From Argonema antarcticum A004/B2 (lineage in GTDB: Bacteria; Cyanobacteriota; Cyanobacteriia; Cyanobacteriales; Aerosakkonemataceae): a DNA stretch of 52,657 nt. Shown piece by piece: positions 35,502 through 46,064 of this stretch (positions within the stretch are counted from its first letter, which is position 1; every line of letters starts with the position of its first letter). Location of the stretch: the NCBI RefSeq assembly GCF_023333585.1, contig NZ_JAIQZN010000053.1:1-52657 (forward strand). Reading direction: 5' to 3'. The notes under the pieces were generated by a model. The model searched no databases and was not told the origin of the DNA. It saw only the letters and a program-made list of their open reading frames with translations. Position numbers and translations under genes: made by a program.

Positions 35502-35744
35502 ATGTACGGATACAAATGTGAGTACTGCGAGGGAACAGTTCAACCCCGAACTGTCAAGCATGAAGCATTCAAACACCGAGATGGATTTGTTATTCTTGAA
35601 GATGTGACGATTGGGGTTTGTGACTGTTGTGGCAATCGTTACTACTCAGCTGATATTCTTCGCACAGTTCATGCCGTTGCAACTGGTGCAAAAAGACCGG
35701 AAAAAACTGTACAGATTCCAGTGACTCATCTAGAGTCTGCATAG
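35502..35744 (+). CDS. YgiT/MqsA-type zinc-finger antitoxin
   Basis: 80 aa from MYGYKCEYCEGTVQPRTVKH; the frame extends ten codons upstream inside the preceding gene. CEYC and CDCCGNRYY supply the two zinc-binding Cys pairs of the MqsA N-terminal domain. The XRE half of MqsA is absent, as in many DUF4258 partners. Confidence 0.85.
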   Translation: MYGYKCEYCEGTVQPRTVKHEAFKHRDGFVILEDVTIGVCDCCGNRYYSADILRTVHAVATGAKRPEKTVQIPVTHLESA

Positions 35745-35746
35745 TT

Positions 35747-36616
35747 ATGACTAATTTTCCAATTTTTGTAGGACAGTTTACTTTACGCCAACGTCATCAA
35801 CTTCCTGATAATCCAGGTATTTATTTTGTTATTGATGAACGTGATCAATTACTTTATATTGGTCAGGCTAAAAGTTTAAAAAGTCGTTGGTCTGGAGGAA
35901 TACATCACCGTTACAAGCAATTTTCTCGAAAAGGATTAGACAAGATTGTTATTAGATATATTCTAACTTCGGTTTCAGAACTTGATAGGTTAGAGCGAGA
36001 GTATATCGACAGGTTTAAACCTTTGCTCAATGATAGTAAAGTTAAACAATATCTTCCTAAAACAAGTCCCAGGTTCTCAGAATTACAACGCTTACTTAAA
36101 CTTACCAGTAAACCCCTGTTCCCTTCAGTACTCTACACAAGCAGAGATGGAGAAACAATCCCTAGAGAAGCTTGGGCTTTATTTCGGGGTTTTGTTGCAG
36201 GTGTATATCAAGAAAACCAGCCTCACATTATAGTAGTATGCCAACAAAACATGGGATCTATTTTATGGAAGAGTTCATCCGACCGAACCAAAAAACGTTT
36301 TTACATAGAAACAGATTCTAAGTATTTATCAGTTTGTTATTTATTTGATGCTAGACAAGCAATTTTGGTGTTTGTAGAGTTGTTCGATCCCGATTTGGCA
36401 GAGCCAATATTCAAAGAGGTTTATCCTAACTTAGTGGATTTTCAAATTGCTGGAGTAATGGTTAAGAAACTAATTAATCCGAATTTATTAATGTCCGCCT
36501 TACAAAAATCAACTTTTAAACGAGGTAGTGCAGCGCAAGATTATCTTTTGAGTATTTGTGGGAATTTACAAACTTTGCCTGCTGACATAAATTTAAATCA
36601 GCAGATAATGTGGTAA
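35747..36616 (+). CDS. GIY-YIG nuclease-domain protein
   Basis: 289 aa. PGIYFVIDERDQLLYIGQAK is the GIY-YIG signature (GIY at about 27, YIG at about 41), with Arg in LKSRW and Glu in LEREYIDRFKP, the catalytic set. The remaining 190 residues are a domain I do not recognise. It follows the DUF4258/YgiT pair by 2 bp, so it may be part of the same operon. DNA cleavage or repair role inferred from the domain. Confidence 0.82.
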   Translation: MTNFPIFVGQFTLRQRHQLPDNPGIYFVIDERDQLLYIGQAKSLKSRWSGGIHHRYKQFSRKGLDKIVIRYILTSVSELDRLEREYIDRFKPLLNDSKVKQYLPKTSPRFSELQRLLKLTSKPLFPSVLYTSRDGETIPREAWALFRGFVAGVYQENQPHIIVVCQQNMGSILWKSSSDRTKKRFYIETDSKYLSVCYLFDARQAILVFVELFDPDLAEPIFKEVYPNLVDFQIAGVMVKKLINPNLLMSALQKSTFKRGSAAQDYLLSICGNLQTLPADINLNQQIMW

Positions 36617-36919
36617 AATTTATTGTAAATATAACTTTATTAAGAAGTCGCTCCAAACTGTTGTTGATCGGCAAATACAGCTTGCTGAACCACACAGATA
36701 AATTGAAGCATTGTGTTTTCTGTTCTGGCGTGGGAATTTTTGACACACTTTACTCTAAACTTATCTTATAAGTTTAACATTCAGATTTTACCAGGTCAAG
36801 CGACCGAGCAATCTATTATTATAGATAAACTGCACTTAATCTCACAGTCTATGTTTCCTCAAAATATGGCAAACTAAAGAAACGAAGCTTGCGATCGCAA
36901 TTTCCAGGCGGTAACTACC
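36617..36919. other. intergenic region
   Basis: About 300 bp, A/T-rich at first. A 76-codon minus-strand frame overlaps the GIY-YIG gene and is judged spurious. A dispersed repeat with AAACGAAGCTTGCGATCG lies just before the WGR gene. Confidence 0.4.
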
Positions 36920-39900
36920 ATGCAACTAATCAAACGAACCACCCTCCACTACCAGGAAGGCAGTTCAGACAAAGTGTACGAAGTCGATTTGTGTCAAACT
37001 GGAGAAGACCGATACGCGGTCAACTTTCGCTATGGACGCCGGGGTAGCAACCTTAAAGAAGGTGTGAAAACAGAACAAGCTGTCCCATTACCCCAAGCAC
37101 AGAAAATCTTCGACAAGTTAGTTGCGGAAAAGGTAAACAAAGGTTATAGGGATGTCAGCACCTCGCCAGCGAGTCAAACCCCTGCACCAAAAGCAGTTCG
37201 GGAGAGTTCCCCAGACGCACGCAGACAGGCTATTTTAAACCGTCTTGCGAGCCAAAATACAACGAAATGGCCTCTAGAACGGGCAATCTGGCGTGCAGGG
37301 GAGTTGAAAATTCGCGAAGCTGTCCCTTTACTTCTCCCACTCATCGGTACTGGCGACGCTCTGAGAGATTACTGTATTGTATGGTCTTTGGGTTGGTGTG
37401 GCGATCGCGAAATTTCACCAACCCTCACACAGTTATATGAAAATACCTCTACACCCGACTTTGTTCGCCGCATTGCATGGGAAGCTTTACTCAAACTTTC
37501 CGATGAAGCGACAAAAGCAAGATTGCGTACTGAAAAAATAGCAGAATTGCCAACTGAGTTGCGCGAAAAAGCTAGAAATGGTTCGGCAGATGAATTTGCC
37601 AACGCCTTGCGCGAATATCTAGAATATCGCTTTTTAGAATCTTCTTCACCACCAGTTATTGCACTGGTTAGTAAAGATTACCAGCGTTTTGCCGTCCTCG
37701 ATATTATTTATCAAATCGATAACGAGTATGTTCGTCCAGCACTTTTAGAAATATTGCACGCTGGGTGGTTTCTACCAAATGCCTTTCAGCGATATCGGCA
37801 CATTTTCAAAATGGCTGAATATCGCCAAGATGCCGAAGTATTTGGCATTCTTACTTATCGCTTTGAGAAAACAGAGGCGAGGTTCCGTAGTAACAGTTAT
37901 TATGTAATGCTTCCAGAAGGCGGCGGGTACTTAATGAAGAACGCCTATAATTATAACCCTAAAACAAGGCGCAATGAACATACTGGCAATCAAATTGAAG
38001 AAGAACTAAAGCGTCCTAACTCAAGGATTGCTTATAGTACCAATACTCGCAACTATCTGCGTCGGCGAACCTGGCACACGCTTCGGCAGTTGGGTGAATT
38101 ATGCGATCGCAATTATGTTAAAATGGCTGTAAGCGTTCTACTTCAGCATTCTAATGCGGATGCCGAACCAGTTAGAGAAACTACTTTTCATAGATACGAT
38201 CGCGCTAATAACTGGAAGCGCATCTCTTCCAAACGTAACTGGGATAGTTACGCAGGCTATTTAACATTTAATCATATCCTTTACGAAAATAGTCCGCGCT
38301 ACGAACTAAAGGAGAATTCAACGGCGTGGCGTTGTCGCGATTCCTATAAACCGGGAGATGCAGAACCGGATGTGCGGGAAGAAGCTTTTCCGCAACTTTG
38401 GGAACAACAACCAGATGAACTTTTGCATTTGCTTTTGGAAAGCAGTTGTAGTCCAGTTCATCATTTTGCAGTTAAAGCATTGCGTGCGTGTCCGCAGTTT
38501 TGCGCTGAATTAGAGATAGATACTGTAATCAAGCTGCTGAATAAACTTTATGATGTGACTGTACGATTTGGGTTTGAATTGGCGCGGAATTTATATAACT
38601 CTGCCGAACCTCAGCGAGAGTTGGTTACATCTGTGGTAAATTGTATAGTTGCGGAAGCGCGTGCAGAAGCTTATCGGTGGATTGAAGAAGGACGCGATCG
38701 CTACCTTTCCGACATCAATTTTATCACCGTTTTAGTCACCAGTTGCTATGCCGACACCAGACAATTTGCACGCCGACTCCTGAGTTCCTCAACCCTCAGC
38801 GATAATGTCGCAAAGTTACTTATTGCGCGAATCATCAGCGAACTACTAGAATTATCTAGGAAATCGGATATCAACCCAACTTACCAAGACAATATTGCCG
38901 AAAAAGCTAAAGATATAACCGAAACTCTCCTAACTTGCTTTACTCCCCAACTACGCACCTTGGGAATCTCCGTTATCCGCGACTTATTGGAACATCCTCT
39001 AGTTGAAATTCAAGAATTCGGCACTCGTATTCTATTAAATCACGAAATCCCTGCCGCAGATTTGCCGCCAGGATTAATCGATTTTTTAATAGCATCTCCC
39101 CACGAATCTGTACGCGGAATTGGTATTCGGATATTCGGTCAACTTCCCGACCCCACACTGTTGAGTCAATCCTCGCTGCTAGTAGCAATGTTAACTCACG
39201 AACTCGCAGATATACGTAATGCGATTCGCCCAACCGTGCGGCGACTTTCGGCAGATTACCCCGACTTTGCCGCCAGATTGGCAACAGCGACGATCGATAT
39301 TTTGATGACACCAGAAGCAAAGGAAGGTATCCACGCTGCGATCGTGCGTTTGCTGAAAGAAGACTTGCCGGGATGGATGACGGGTGTAACCAAAGATACA
39401 GCATTGAGATTGCTAAAAGCCAAATCTTCAGCTTCTCAGGAATTAGCTGGTTATGTGCTGAGTGCAAATCAGGAAAATTGGGCTAATGATTTTGAGACAA
39501 TAGAGATAGTCAAACTTGCGGATAACGAAATCTTGTCTGTACGACAAGCAGCGCGAGAAATGTTTCTGCATAACCTCAATCGCCTGCGTGGAAACGAACA
39601 GGAAATGTTATCCGCAGTAAGGATAGTTGAATGTAAATGGGATGATTCGCGAGAATTTGGGGTGAGGTTATTTAGTACATTCTTCACCGCCGAAGACTTG
39701 ACACCCAGCGTTTTAATTACCCTCTGCGATAGTGTTCGTGAAGATGTCCGCAGTTTTGGACGAAATTTAGTCATTCGCCATTTCAAAGCAGCGAATGGAC
39801 AAGAATATCTGCTGAAATTCAGCGAACATCCGTCAACAGATATGCAGTTATTCGCCACTAACTATCTAGAAACATACTCAGTTAATAATCCCGAACGATT

Positions 39901-40186
39901 GCAAGAATTGATGCCATACTTTATAAGTGTATTGTCGCGAGTAAATCGGAGTCGCGTTGCCAAAAAGCGCATCTTTAGTTTTTTGGATAAAGAAGCGCAA
40001 AAGACTGAGGAAGCTGCATTGATAGTAGCGGAAATACTCACCCGCCAATCTGCTACTATGGCAATAGGCGATAAAGCGACAGCGATCGAAAGTATGGTGA
40101 AAATCAAAAAAACATATCCCCATATTTCCTTACCAATTCAGGTAAAACCAATCTCGGAAATCAGAAGCGCAGATAAACGCCGATAA
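36920..40186 (+). CDS. WGR-domain protein with HEAT-like repeats
   Basis: 1088 aa. Residues 1-80 are a WGR domain (HYQEGSSDKVYEVDLCQTGE, NFRYGRRGSNL, which replaces W by Y in the signature). The rest is long runs of helical HEAT/armadillo-like repeats with little else. WGR domains bind nucleic acid ends, as in PARPs, and in bacteria they occur in MolR-type proteins. It is followed by a HicB-like gene and a SWIM-domain gene on the same strand, as in other bacterial WGR/SWIM loci. Function not established. Confidence 0.85.
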   Translation: MQLIKRTTLHYQEGSSDKVYEVDLCQTGEDRYAVNFRYGRRGSNLKEGVKTEQAVPLPQAQKIFDKLVAEKVNKGYRDVSTSPASQTPAPKAVRESSPDARRQAILNRLASQNTTKWPLERAIWRAGELKIREAVPLLLPLIGTGDALRDYCIVWSLGWCGDREISPTLTQLYENTSTPDFVRRIAWEALLKLSDEATKARLRTEKIAELPTELREKARNGSADEFANALREYLEYRFLESSSPPVIALVSKDYQRFAVLDIIYQIDNEYVRPALLEILHAGWFLPNAFQRYRHIFKMAEYRQDAEVFGILTYRFEKTEARFRSNSYYVMLPEGGGYLMKNAYNYNPKTRRNEHTGNQIEEELKRPNSRIAYSTNTRNYLRRRTWHTLRQLGELCDRNYVKMAVSVLLQHSNADAEPVRETTFHRYDRANNWKRISSKRNWDSYAGYLTFNHILYENSPRYELKENSTAWRCRDSYKPGDAEPDVREEAFPQLWEQQPDELLHLLLESSCSPVHHFAVKALRACPQFCAELEIDTVIKLLNKLYDVTVRFGFELARNLYNSAEPQRELVTSVVNCIVAEARAEAYRWIEEGRDRYLSDINFITVLVTSCYADTRQFARRLLSSSTLSDNVAKLLIARIISELLELSRKSDINPTYQDNIAEKAKDITETLLTCFTPQLRTLGISVIRDLLEHPLVEIQEFGTRILLNHEIPAADLPPGLIDFLIASPHESVRGIGIRIFGQLPDPTLLSQSSLLVAMLTHELADIRNAIRPTVRRLSADYPDFAARLATATIDILMTPEAKEGIHAAIVRLLKEDLPGWMTGVTKDTALRLLKAKSSASQELAGYVLSANQENWANDFETIEIVKLADNEILSVRQAAREMFLHNLNRLRGNEQEMLSAVRIVECKWDDSREFGVRLFSTFFTAEDLTPSVLITLCDSVREDVRSFGRNLVIRHFKAANGQEYLLKFSEHPSTDMQLFATNYLETYSVNNPERLQELMPYFISVLSRVNRSRVAKKRIFSFLDKEAQKTEEAALIVAEILTRQSATMAIGDKATAIESMVKIKKTYPHISLPIQVKPISEIRSADKRR

Positions 40187-40444
40187 AAATCTTATCTGCG
40201 TTCATCTGTCTTCATCTGTGGTAAAAAAATCCTTTCCAACTGACGAGAAGGTAACGCGATCGTACTCATGCCAAACAAAAAGAGGAAATAGAAAAATGAA
40301 ATATACAGTATCCAATGGTCTTCAAGTCAAACCCATCTCAGAAATAAGAACCGCAGATAAACGCAATGAAAATCTTATCTGTGTTCATCTGTGTTCATCC
40401 GTCTTCATCTGTGGTAAAAAAAATCAAAAGCAGGAGAAAGGAGA
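40187..40444. repeat. dispersed repeat, two copies
   Basis: Two related stretches (about 40150-40232 and 40322-40432) carry CGCAGATAAACGC, ATCTGCGTTCATCTG-type and CTTCATCTGTGGTAAAAAAA motifs. The first copy begins inside the end of the WGR gene, and another occurs near 24.36 kb and 6.57 kb. A short frame from 40296 is part of the repeat. Confidence 0.7.
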
Positions 40445-40669
40445 ATGAATTATCGTTATACCATAATAATTCAATGGTCTGAAGAAGATAAATGTTATAT
40501 CGTCAGTCTTCCTGAATGGGGAGAATTCTGCCACACACATGGAGATACTTATGAAGAAGCTATTAAAAATGCCCACGAAGTGTTAGAACTTTTAGTAGAA
40601 TCGTCATTAGAAGACGGTAAACCTCTGCCAGAACCTATAACATTTGGAAAGCTGCTTCAGGTTGCTTAA
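40445..40669 (+). CDS. HicB-like (UPF0150) protein
   Basis: 74 aa. YRYTIIIQWSEEDKCYIVSL, PEWGEFCHTHGDTYEEAIKN, AHEVLELLVESSLEDGKPLP. Good Shine-Dalgarno AAAGGAG. It is inserted between the WGR and SWIM genes, which are usually adjacent. No HicA is present. Confidence 0.82.
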   Translation: MNYRYTIIIQWSEEDKCYIVSLPEWGEFCHTHGDTYEEAIKNAHEVLELLVESSLEDGKPLPEPITFGKLLQVA

Positions 40670-40694
40670 AATAACAATCAAGGGATAACAAATT

Positions 40695-42338
40695 ATGGAA
40701 GTAAACTACGCCTACAAAGGAAGTACCGCTGTAATTGACAGGGCCGATCGCACTCAGATGTCCTTCTCCCCCGACACCAAGCGCGAACCCACTTTTTTCA
40801 TCGGCGAACTGCGTCAAAACATCGCATTTCGGGAAGCAATCAGCGCCTTACACGATGTCGTTGTTTCCGATCTGCGGTTCAAACCAAAAGACAAAACCGC
40901 TTACAAAGAATGGGCGGCGAAACAGTTGCAAATTGACTGGCAATTGGTAGCTGTCCAAAAACAAGAAGTCGCTAACCGCATGAAGGAACTGGGAGACGAA
41001 CTGAAACAACTTAACAACAACAGTTACCAGCGTCTCAAACCATATTACGATGCCAGAAATCGCTTTCACCATTACGCTTGGCAAAAACAACTAGATATTT
41101 TATTTCTGTTCGATCCAGTCATCACAGTTCATCCCGACGAGATATTTTTTGAGTGCTTCAGCGTCGATGAATCTAGTTATGGGCGTCTGGGCGCGAGTTA
41201 CGAAGTCTTCAAAAATATCGACGAATTTGCCTGCGGTACAACTAACATCGACTACTCCCACGACTTGTATAACGAATTTCAGAAAATTCGCAATTACAAG
41301 ACTACCAGATTAGAAGTAGATCCGTCAGGTTTTGAAGTTCAAACTACTAACGAAGAAACTTTCAAAGAAGTCAAAATCGATTTACCGGATAGCTGGGTAA
41401 GAGGATTTTTGCAAGTAAGTTCCGCAATGTCTTTACCGGCGACACGGTTCGATTTGCACCCGATGGATATTCACAATATGTGTTTGGTTTTGCGTCGCCA
41501 CAAGGAAAAGCAAGGGCCACGCAGTATGCGGTATCATCTTACACCAGGTCAGCCTGTGCGGGTGGTGTTTGAGCCGTGGGATATCGAAGTGGTTTGTCCG
41601 CGATCGCCTTACACCGGCAGTTCAGAACAAGTCATCCGCGTCTGGGGACGCCGCCGCCTACACATCCTGGAACGTCTCATCCCCGTCGCCAAAAAGTTCA
41701 CCGTCCACCTTCTCGGCACGGGTATGCCTTCATTCTACGTAGCAGATTTGGGCGATATGTCCTTCACACTGGGCTTATCGGGATGGACTGCGAACGACTG
41801 GTCGCGATCGGGCAATTTTGACCTTATGACATCCCGCACCGAGGTAGACAACCTCACAAAAATATCTATTTTCGAGATGCTTAAGCGGGATTGGTTACAA
41901 ACGCCAGATTTTATCGCCCGTCGCCTCAACTTAGACCGTTCTGTAGTTCTTAGCGCTCTAAGTGCTTACACGCAAGCTGGTAGTGCTATTTATGACTTAA
42001 ATAAGCAAGTGTATCGGGTGCGAGAACTCAGTCGTGAACCGCTACCGATCGATAAGTTGCGTTTTGCGAACGATCGCGAAGAAAAGGCATCTCGCTTCTT
42101 GAGTCAGAATGCGGTGCGGGTGACTTCCTGCACTGGCGATGCGTCTGAAGTGCTGATTTTGCAAGGGAGTGTCCAGGATAAAGGAAAAACTTACACTCCC
42201 TCTTTGACGATCGACTCAGATCGTCGTATAATTCAGGCAGAATGTACCTGCAATTGGCATTCCCAAAACAAGTTGTTCAAAGGTCCCTGCGAACACATTT
42301 TGGCACTGAAAACTCAGCACCAACGCCAAAGCAGTTAA
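40695..42338 (+). CDS. SWIM zinc-finger protein
   Basis: 547 aa. The C-terminal SWIM motif CTCNWHSQNKLFKGPCEHIL (about 516-535) has the CxCx(n)CxH zinc ligands. The N-terminal three quarters have no named domain that I recognise. Bacterial SWIM proteins are often encoded with WGR/MolR, MoxR and vWA proteins; here only the WGR partner is present. The SWIM fold suggests DNA or protein binding. Confidence 0.85.
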   Translation: MEVNYAYKGSTAVIDRADRTQMSFSPDTKREPTFFIGELRQNIAFREAISALHDVVVSDLRFKPKDKTAYKEWAAKQLQIDWQLVAVQKQEVANRMKELGDELKQLNNNSYQRLKPYYDARNRFHHYAWQKQLDILFLFDPVITVHPDEIFFECFSVDESSYGRLGASYEVFKNIDEFACGTTNIDYSHDLYNEFQKIRNYKTTRLEVDPSGFEVQTTNEETFKEVKIDLPDSWVRGFLQVSSAMSLPATRFDLHPMDIHNMCLVLRRHKEKQGPRSMRYHLTPGQPVRVVFEPWDIEVVCPRSPYTGSSEQVIRVWGRRRLHILERLIPVAKKFTVHLLGTGMPSFYVADLGDMSFTLGLSGWTANDWSRSGNFDLMTSRTEVDNLTKISIFEMLKRDWLQTPDFIARRLNLDRSVVLSALSAYTQAGSAIYDLNKQVYRVRELSREPLPIDKLRFANDREEKASRFLSQNAVRVTSCTGDASEVLILQGSVQDKGKTYTPSLTIDSDRRIIQAECTCNWHSQNKLFKGPCEHILALKTQHQRQSS

Positions 42339-42655
42339 TTTCTTTACGCGCTACGCCAGAAGGCCCAACAGCCTTGCAATCCGGGCAGTGGATCGCTGTC
42401 CATGCGCTTAGTCCGCTCACGCATCACTAGCCCGCTCTTTACTGTGCTTAGTACAGGTACTGAAGCTATTACGGTTTGGTTTCCTAGAAACTAATGAGCT
42501 TCAGTACCTGTACTAAGCTGGAGTTGAGCAGTCTAGTCCTGGGGTATTTACGAAGGGGCAACCTTCTGGCAATAGCGCGTATTTTTTTATTTAACGGTAT
42601 ATAAAAACCCTTGTGGTAAAGTCAGTAAAGGTTCACGCCTCTAGCCAGCGCATCT
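42339..42655. other. intergenic region before mutS
   Basis: About 320 bp with no gene. It contains the 22-bp inverted repeat listed separately, which may stop read-through from the SWIM gene. Confidence 0.5.
42446..42518. repeat. perfect 22-bp inverted repeat
   Basis: GCTTAGTACAGGTACTGAAG-CT and its exact complement are separated by a 29-nt A/T-rich loop. There is no following T-run, so it is more likely a small mobile palindrome than a classical terminator. Confidence 0.8.
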
Positions 42656-45346
42656 ATGACTTATTCCACATCTACCCCGAAAACCCCCACCGCTGCCAAT
42701 TCCCATCAATCCAATATCCCAAACGCTGATTGCAGACTGCTGGATAGAGACAAACTCAGCAAAATGTACCATCATTATGTTGAGGTAAAAGATAAATATC
42801 CTAATGCACTATTGCTATATCGAGTGGGAGATTTCTTTGAAACTTTTTTCCAAGATGCCATCACCGTATCGCGGGAACTAGAACTCGTCCTCACCAGCAA
42901 ACACGCTGGCGAAGTTGGTAGGGTGCCGATGACTGGTGTGCCGCACCACGCCTGGGAACGCTACACTACCCTGCTAGTAGAAAAAGGGTATGCAGTTGTT
43001 ATTTGCGATCAAGTTGAAGATTCTGCCGATGCTGTCGGTTTGGTGCGACGGGAAGTAACGCGGGTTCTCACACCTGGTACTTTGTTGGAAGAGGGGATGC
43101 TGAATGCTAGACGCAATAACTTTTTAGCAGCTGTTGTGATGGCGGGTAATCATTGGGGTTTAGCTTATGCAGATATTTCAACAGGCGAATTCCTGACAAC
43201 TCAATCAGACAATTTGGAGCATTTATCGCAAGAATTGATGCGCTTGCAACCTTCAGAAGTGCTGGTGCCTACTAATGCTCCAGATTTGGGCGGTTTGCTG
43301 CGACCGGGTGAAAAATCAGAGTATTTGCCAGAGTGTTTGCCGCTATCATTTTGTTATGCTTTTCGTCCCCAAACTCCTTTCACTTTAGGTGAGGCAAAGC
43401 AGCGATTGGTGGAAAAATTTAAAGTGCGATCGCTCGAAGGTTTCGGTTGCGAACATCTCCCCCTTGCCGTTCGTGCGGCTGGTGGGTTGCTGCAATATCT
43501 GGAAGACACCCAAAAAAGCAATCCAGTTCCTCTCCAATTACTACGCACCTACAGCCTCACTGACTACTTAATCGTCGATCACCAAACTCGCCGCAACCTG
43601 GAAATTACTCAAACCGTAAGAGATGGCACGTTTCACGGTTCCTTGCTGTGGGCTATAGATAAAACCAGTACCGCAATGGGTGGACGTGCCTTGCGTCGCT
43701 GGTTATTACAACCCTTATTAGATATTAAAGGTATTCGAGCCAGACAAGATACTATTCAAGAATTAGTAGAAAATACCTCTCTTCGCCAAGACTTGCGACA
43801 ACTGCTGCGCCAGATTTACGATTTAGAAAGGCTGACAGGTCGTGCTGGTTCGGGAACTGCTAGCGCCAGAGATTTGGTCGCTTTAGCTGATTCTCTCTCC
43901 CGCTTACCAGAATTAGCTAAATTAGTAGCTGATGTTCGTTCTCCATATCTGAAAACTTTGCAGAAAGTGCCACCAATTATGGAACAGTTGGCACAGAGAC
44001 TGCACACCAATCTAGTAGAATCGCCTCCCATTCATCTTACTGATGGCGGATTGATTCGAGAGGGAATAAGTCCCCAACTAGATGAAATGCGTCTCGGCGC
44101 AGAAGACGATCGCAAATGGCTAGCTAATTTGGAAGCAACTGAGAAAGCGCGAACTGGTATTTCTAACCTGAAGGTAGGTTACACCAAATCATTTGGTTAT
44201 TATATCAGTATCTCTCGTTCCAAAGCAGATCAAGTTCCAAATAACTATGTCCGCAAACAAACTCTGACGAATGAGGAACGTTACATCACGCCAGAGTTAA
44301 AGGAACGAGAAGCGCGAATTTTGACAGCGCGTGACGATCTGAATCGGCTGGAATACGAGATTTTTGTCGGTTTAAGGGCAGAAGTGGCGGAACAGGGGGA
44401 AATAATTCGCAATATTTCTCGCGCTGTTGCTGCTGCTGATGTTTTGTGCGGTTTGGCAGAGATGGCAGTTCATCAGGGTTATTGCCGCCCTAATATGGTG
44501 GAAGGTCGGGAAGTTACTATTATTGATGGGCGTCATCCTGTTGTTGAACAATCTTTGCCATCGGGGTTTTTTGTGCCGAATTCGAGTTGGTTGGGTCAAG
44601 AGTCAGGGGTGAGTAGTCAGTTGTCAGTCGCAAGCAAAACAACTGACAACGAACAACTGACAAATGGCCGTCCCGATTTAATTATTCTAACTGGACCGAA
44701 TGCGAGTGGGAAGAGTTGTTATTTGCGGCAGGTTGGGTTGATTCAGTTGATGGCGCAGGTAGGGAGTTTTGTGCCTGCTAAGTCGGCTATGCTGGGAATA
44801 TGCGATCGCATTTTTACCCGTGTCGGTGCAGTAGACGATTTGGCGACGGGTCAATCTACTTTTATGGTAGAAATGAATGAGACGGCGAATATTCTCAATC
44901 ACGCTACAGCTAAGTCTCTTGTTCTTTTGGATGAAATTGGGCGCGGTACGGCAACTTTTGATGGACTTTCCATTGCTTGGGCGGTAGCAGAATATTTGGC
45001 AAATGAAATTAAAGCCAGAACAATTTTTGCTACTCATTATCATGAATTAAATGAATTAGCATCAATTTTGGATAATGTTGCCAATTATCAAGTGACAGTA
45101 AAGGAAATGCCCGACCAAATTATCTTTTTGCACCAAGTTCAACCGGGAGGCGCTGATAAGTCTTATGGGATTGAAGCTGGACGTTTGGCGGGTTTACCAG
45201 CATCGGTGATTAGTAGGGCAAAACAAGTGATGAGTCAGATCGAAAAACATAGTAAAATTGCGGTAGGATTGAGGAAGGGAGTGGAGAGCGATCGGGCCAA
45301 TAAGCGAAAGAAAAAATCTACCGATGTCTCTATTTCAGAAGAATAA
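42656..45346 (+). CDS. mutS: DNA mismatch repair protein MutS
   Basis: 896 aa. Mismatch-recognition domain with [10 protein letters not shown] (Phe-x-Glu), connector, core and clamp, and ATPase domain: Walker [14 protein letters not shown] (about 680-688), Walker [31 protein letters not shown]. Helix-turn-helix end with [15 protein letters not shown]. The roughly 22 residues before the Walker A region (about 650-671) are encoded by a GTCAGTTGTCAGT palindromic repeat inserted in frame. The ATG used lies before a variable 40-residue N-terminal tail; Met in [10 protein letters not shown] is a possible later start. Confidence 0.97.
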   Translation: MTYSTSTPKTPTAANSHQSNIPNADCRLLDRDKLSKMYHHYVEVKDKYPNALLLYRVGDFFETFFQDAITVSRELELVLTSKHAGEVGRVPMTGVPHHAWERYTTLLVEKGYAVVICDQVEDSADAVGLVRREVTRVLTPGTLLEEGMLNARRNNFLAAVVMAGNHWGLAYADISTGEFLTTQSDNLEHLSQELMRLQPSEVLVPTNAPDLGGLLRPGEKSEYLPECLPLSFCYAFRPQTPFTLGEAKQRLVEKFKVRSLEGFGCEHLPLAVRAAGGLLQYLEDTQKSNPVPLQLLRTYSLTDYLIVDHQTRRNLEITQTVRDGTFHGSLLWAIDKTSTAMGGRALRRWLLQPLLDIKGIRARQDTIQELVENTSLRQDLRQLLRQIYDLERLTGRAGSGTASARDLVALADSLSRLPELAKLVADVRSPYLKTLQKVPPIMEQLAQRLHTNLVESPPIHLTDGGLIREGISPQLDEMRLGAEDDRKWLANLEATEKARTGISNLKVGYTKSFGYYISISRSKADQVPNNYVRKQTLTNEERYITPELKEREARILTARDDLNRLEYEIFVGLRAEVAEQGEIIRNISRAVAAADVLCGLAEMAVHQGYCRPNMVEGREVTIIDGRHPVVEQSLPSGFFVPNSSWLGQESGVSSQLSVASKTTDNEQLTNGRPDLIILTGPNASGKSCYLRQVGLIQLMAQVGSFVPAKSAMLGICDRIFTRVGAVDDLATGQSTFMVEMNETANILNHATAKSLVLLDEIGRGTATFDGLSIAWAVAEYLANEIKARTIFATHYHELNELASILDNVANYQVTVKEMPDQIIFLHQVQPGGADKSYGIEAGRLAGLPASVISRAKQVMSQIEKHSKIAVGLRKGVESDRANKRKKKSTDVSISEE
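44603..44668. repeat. palindromic repeat inserted in frame in mutS
   Basis: GTAGTCAGTTGTCAGTCG and the complementary CAACTGACAACGAACAACTG form a hairpin. AGTTGTCAGT-type repeats are widespread between genes in filamentous cyanobacteria; here one adds about 22 codons ([20 protein letters not shown]) to the ATPase domain entrance without breaking the frame. Confidence 0.8.
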
Positions 45347-45414
45347 GTAAATTCTCGATTAATAAGGTTCATCAGCTAGCCAAAAAGTTCAAGTCCTTTT
45401 TCCTTTTCACAATC

Positions 45415-45648
45415 TCAAGTTTGAACTAACATTTCTTCTGACAATCTCTGATAATGTAAAAGCATCATTCGATCGGCATTCAAAGTTTCTATAGCATAAG
45501 CCCGACCATTTAGATCGCTAAATTCTACCTCAAAAACACCCGGTTCGTACACTTCTACAATTGTCCCCACTTGACCGCGATATAATCCTAATTCTGGCAA
45601 ATCTTCAATCAAAGCCACCACATCCAATAACTTCATTTGTGAATTCAT
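45415..45648 (-). CDS. DUF4926 protein, likely antitoxin partner
   Basis: 77 aa from MNSQMKLLDVVALIEDLPEL; the extra upstream codons overlap the neighbouring gene. GLYRGQVGTIVEVYEPGVFE, VEFSDLNGRAYAIETL is the DUF4926 beta-barrel pattern. GGAGGGA precedes the start. It follows a DUF6883 gene, a frequent pair in cyanobacteria, which looks like a toxin-immunity or toxin-antitoxin unit. Confidence 0.85.
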   Translation of the reverse strand: MNSQMKLLDVVALIEDLPELGLYRGQVGTIVEVYEPGVFEVEFSDLNGRAYAIETLNADRMMLLHYQRLSEEMLVQT

Positions 45649-45665
45649 CTTTCCATCCCTCCTAA

Positions 45666-45998
45666 TTACAGAACAAAACAAGTTATCAAGCGGGGAAAAT
45701 CTTCATCATCCCGCACAATCCAAACACTGCGTACCATTGCCTGTTTTTCCGCTCTCATAATCAAAAAATCCACTCTATATTTCTGCCCGTATGGACTGCG
45801 TTTATCCAGAACAGCATCAGTAGTTTCGATAGCTTGCATCAGTGCAACTCTTAACTCTTGGGAATCATCTATCCCCATCCCTAAAGCTGATTCAAAAACC
45901 CGTGCTTTGTGTTGACCATCTGAATGTCTGGCATTGAGACAATAACCAGATAGTTTTTGTTCATCAATGATACTTCTTTCAGGATTGGGAAGTCTCAT
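45666..45998 (-). CDS. DUF6883 protein, likely toxin partner
   Basis: 110 aa. MRLPNPERSIIDEQKLSGYC, LNARHSDGQHKARVFESALG, KRSPYGQKYRVDFLI, SVWIVRDDEDFPRLITCFVL. The KxxxYxLNxxHxxGxxKAxxF motif and the final WIIxxxxxxPRLxTxY are those of DUF6883, also seen in polymorphic toxin C-termini. Paired with DUF4926. Confidence 0.85.
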   Translation of the reverse strand: MRLPNPERSIIDEQKLSGYCLNARHSDGQHKARVFESALGMGIDDSQELRVALMQAIETTDAVLDKRSPYGQKYRVDFLIMRAEKQAMVRSVWIVRDDEDFPRLITCFVL

Positions 45999-46064
45999 AA
46001 AAAAGAGCGAAGGTGCAATTTAGTATTGTAAGCGATCGCACATTGCTGAAATGCTTAGGAAATA

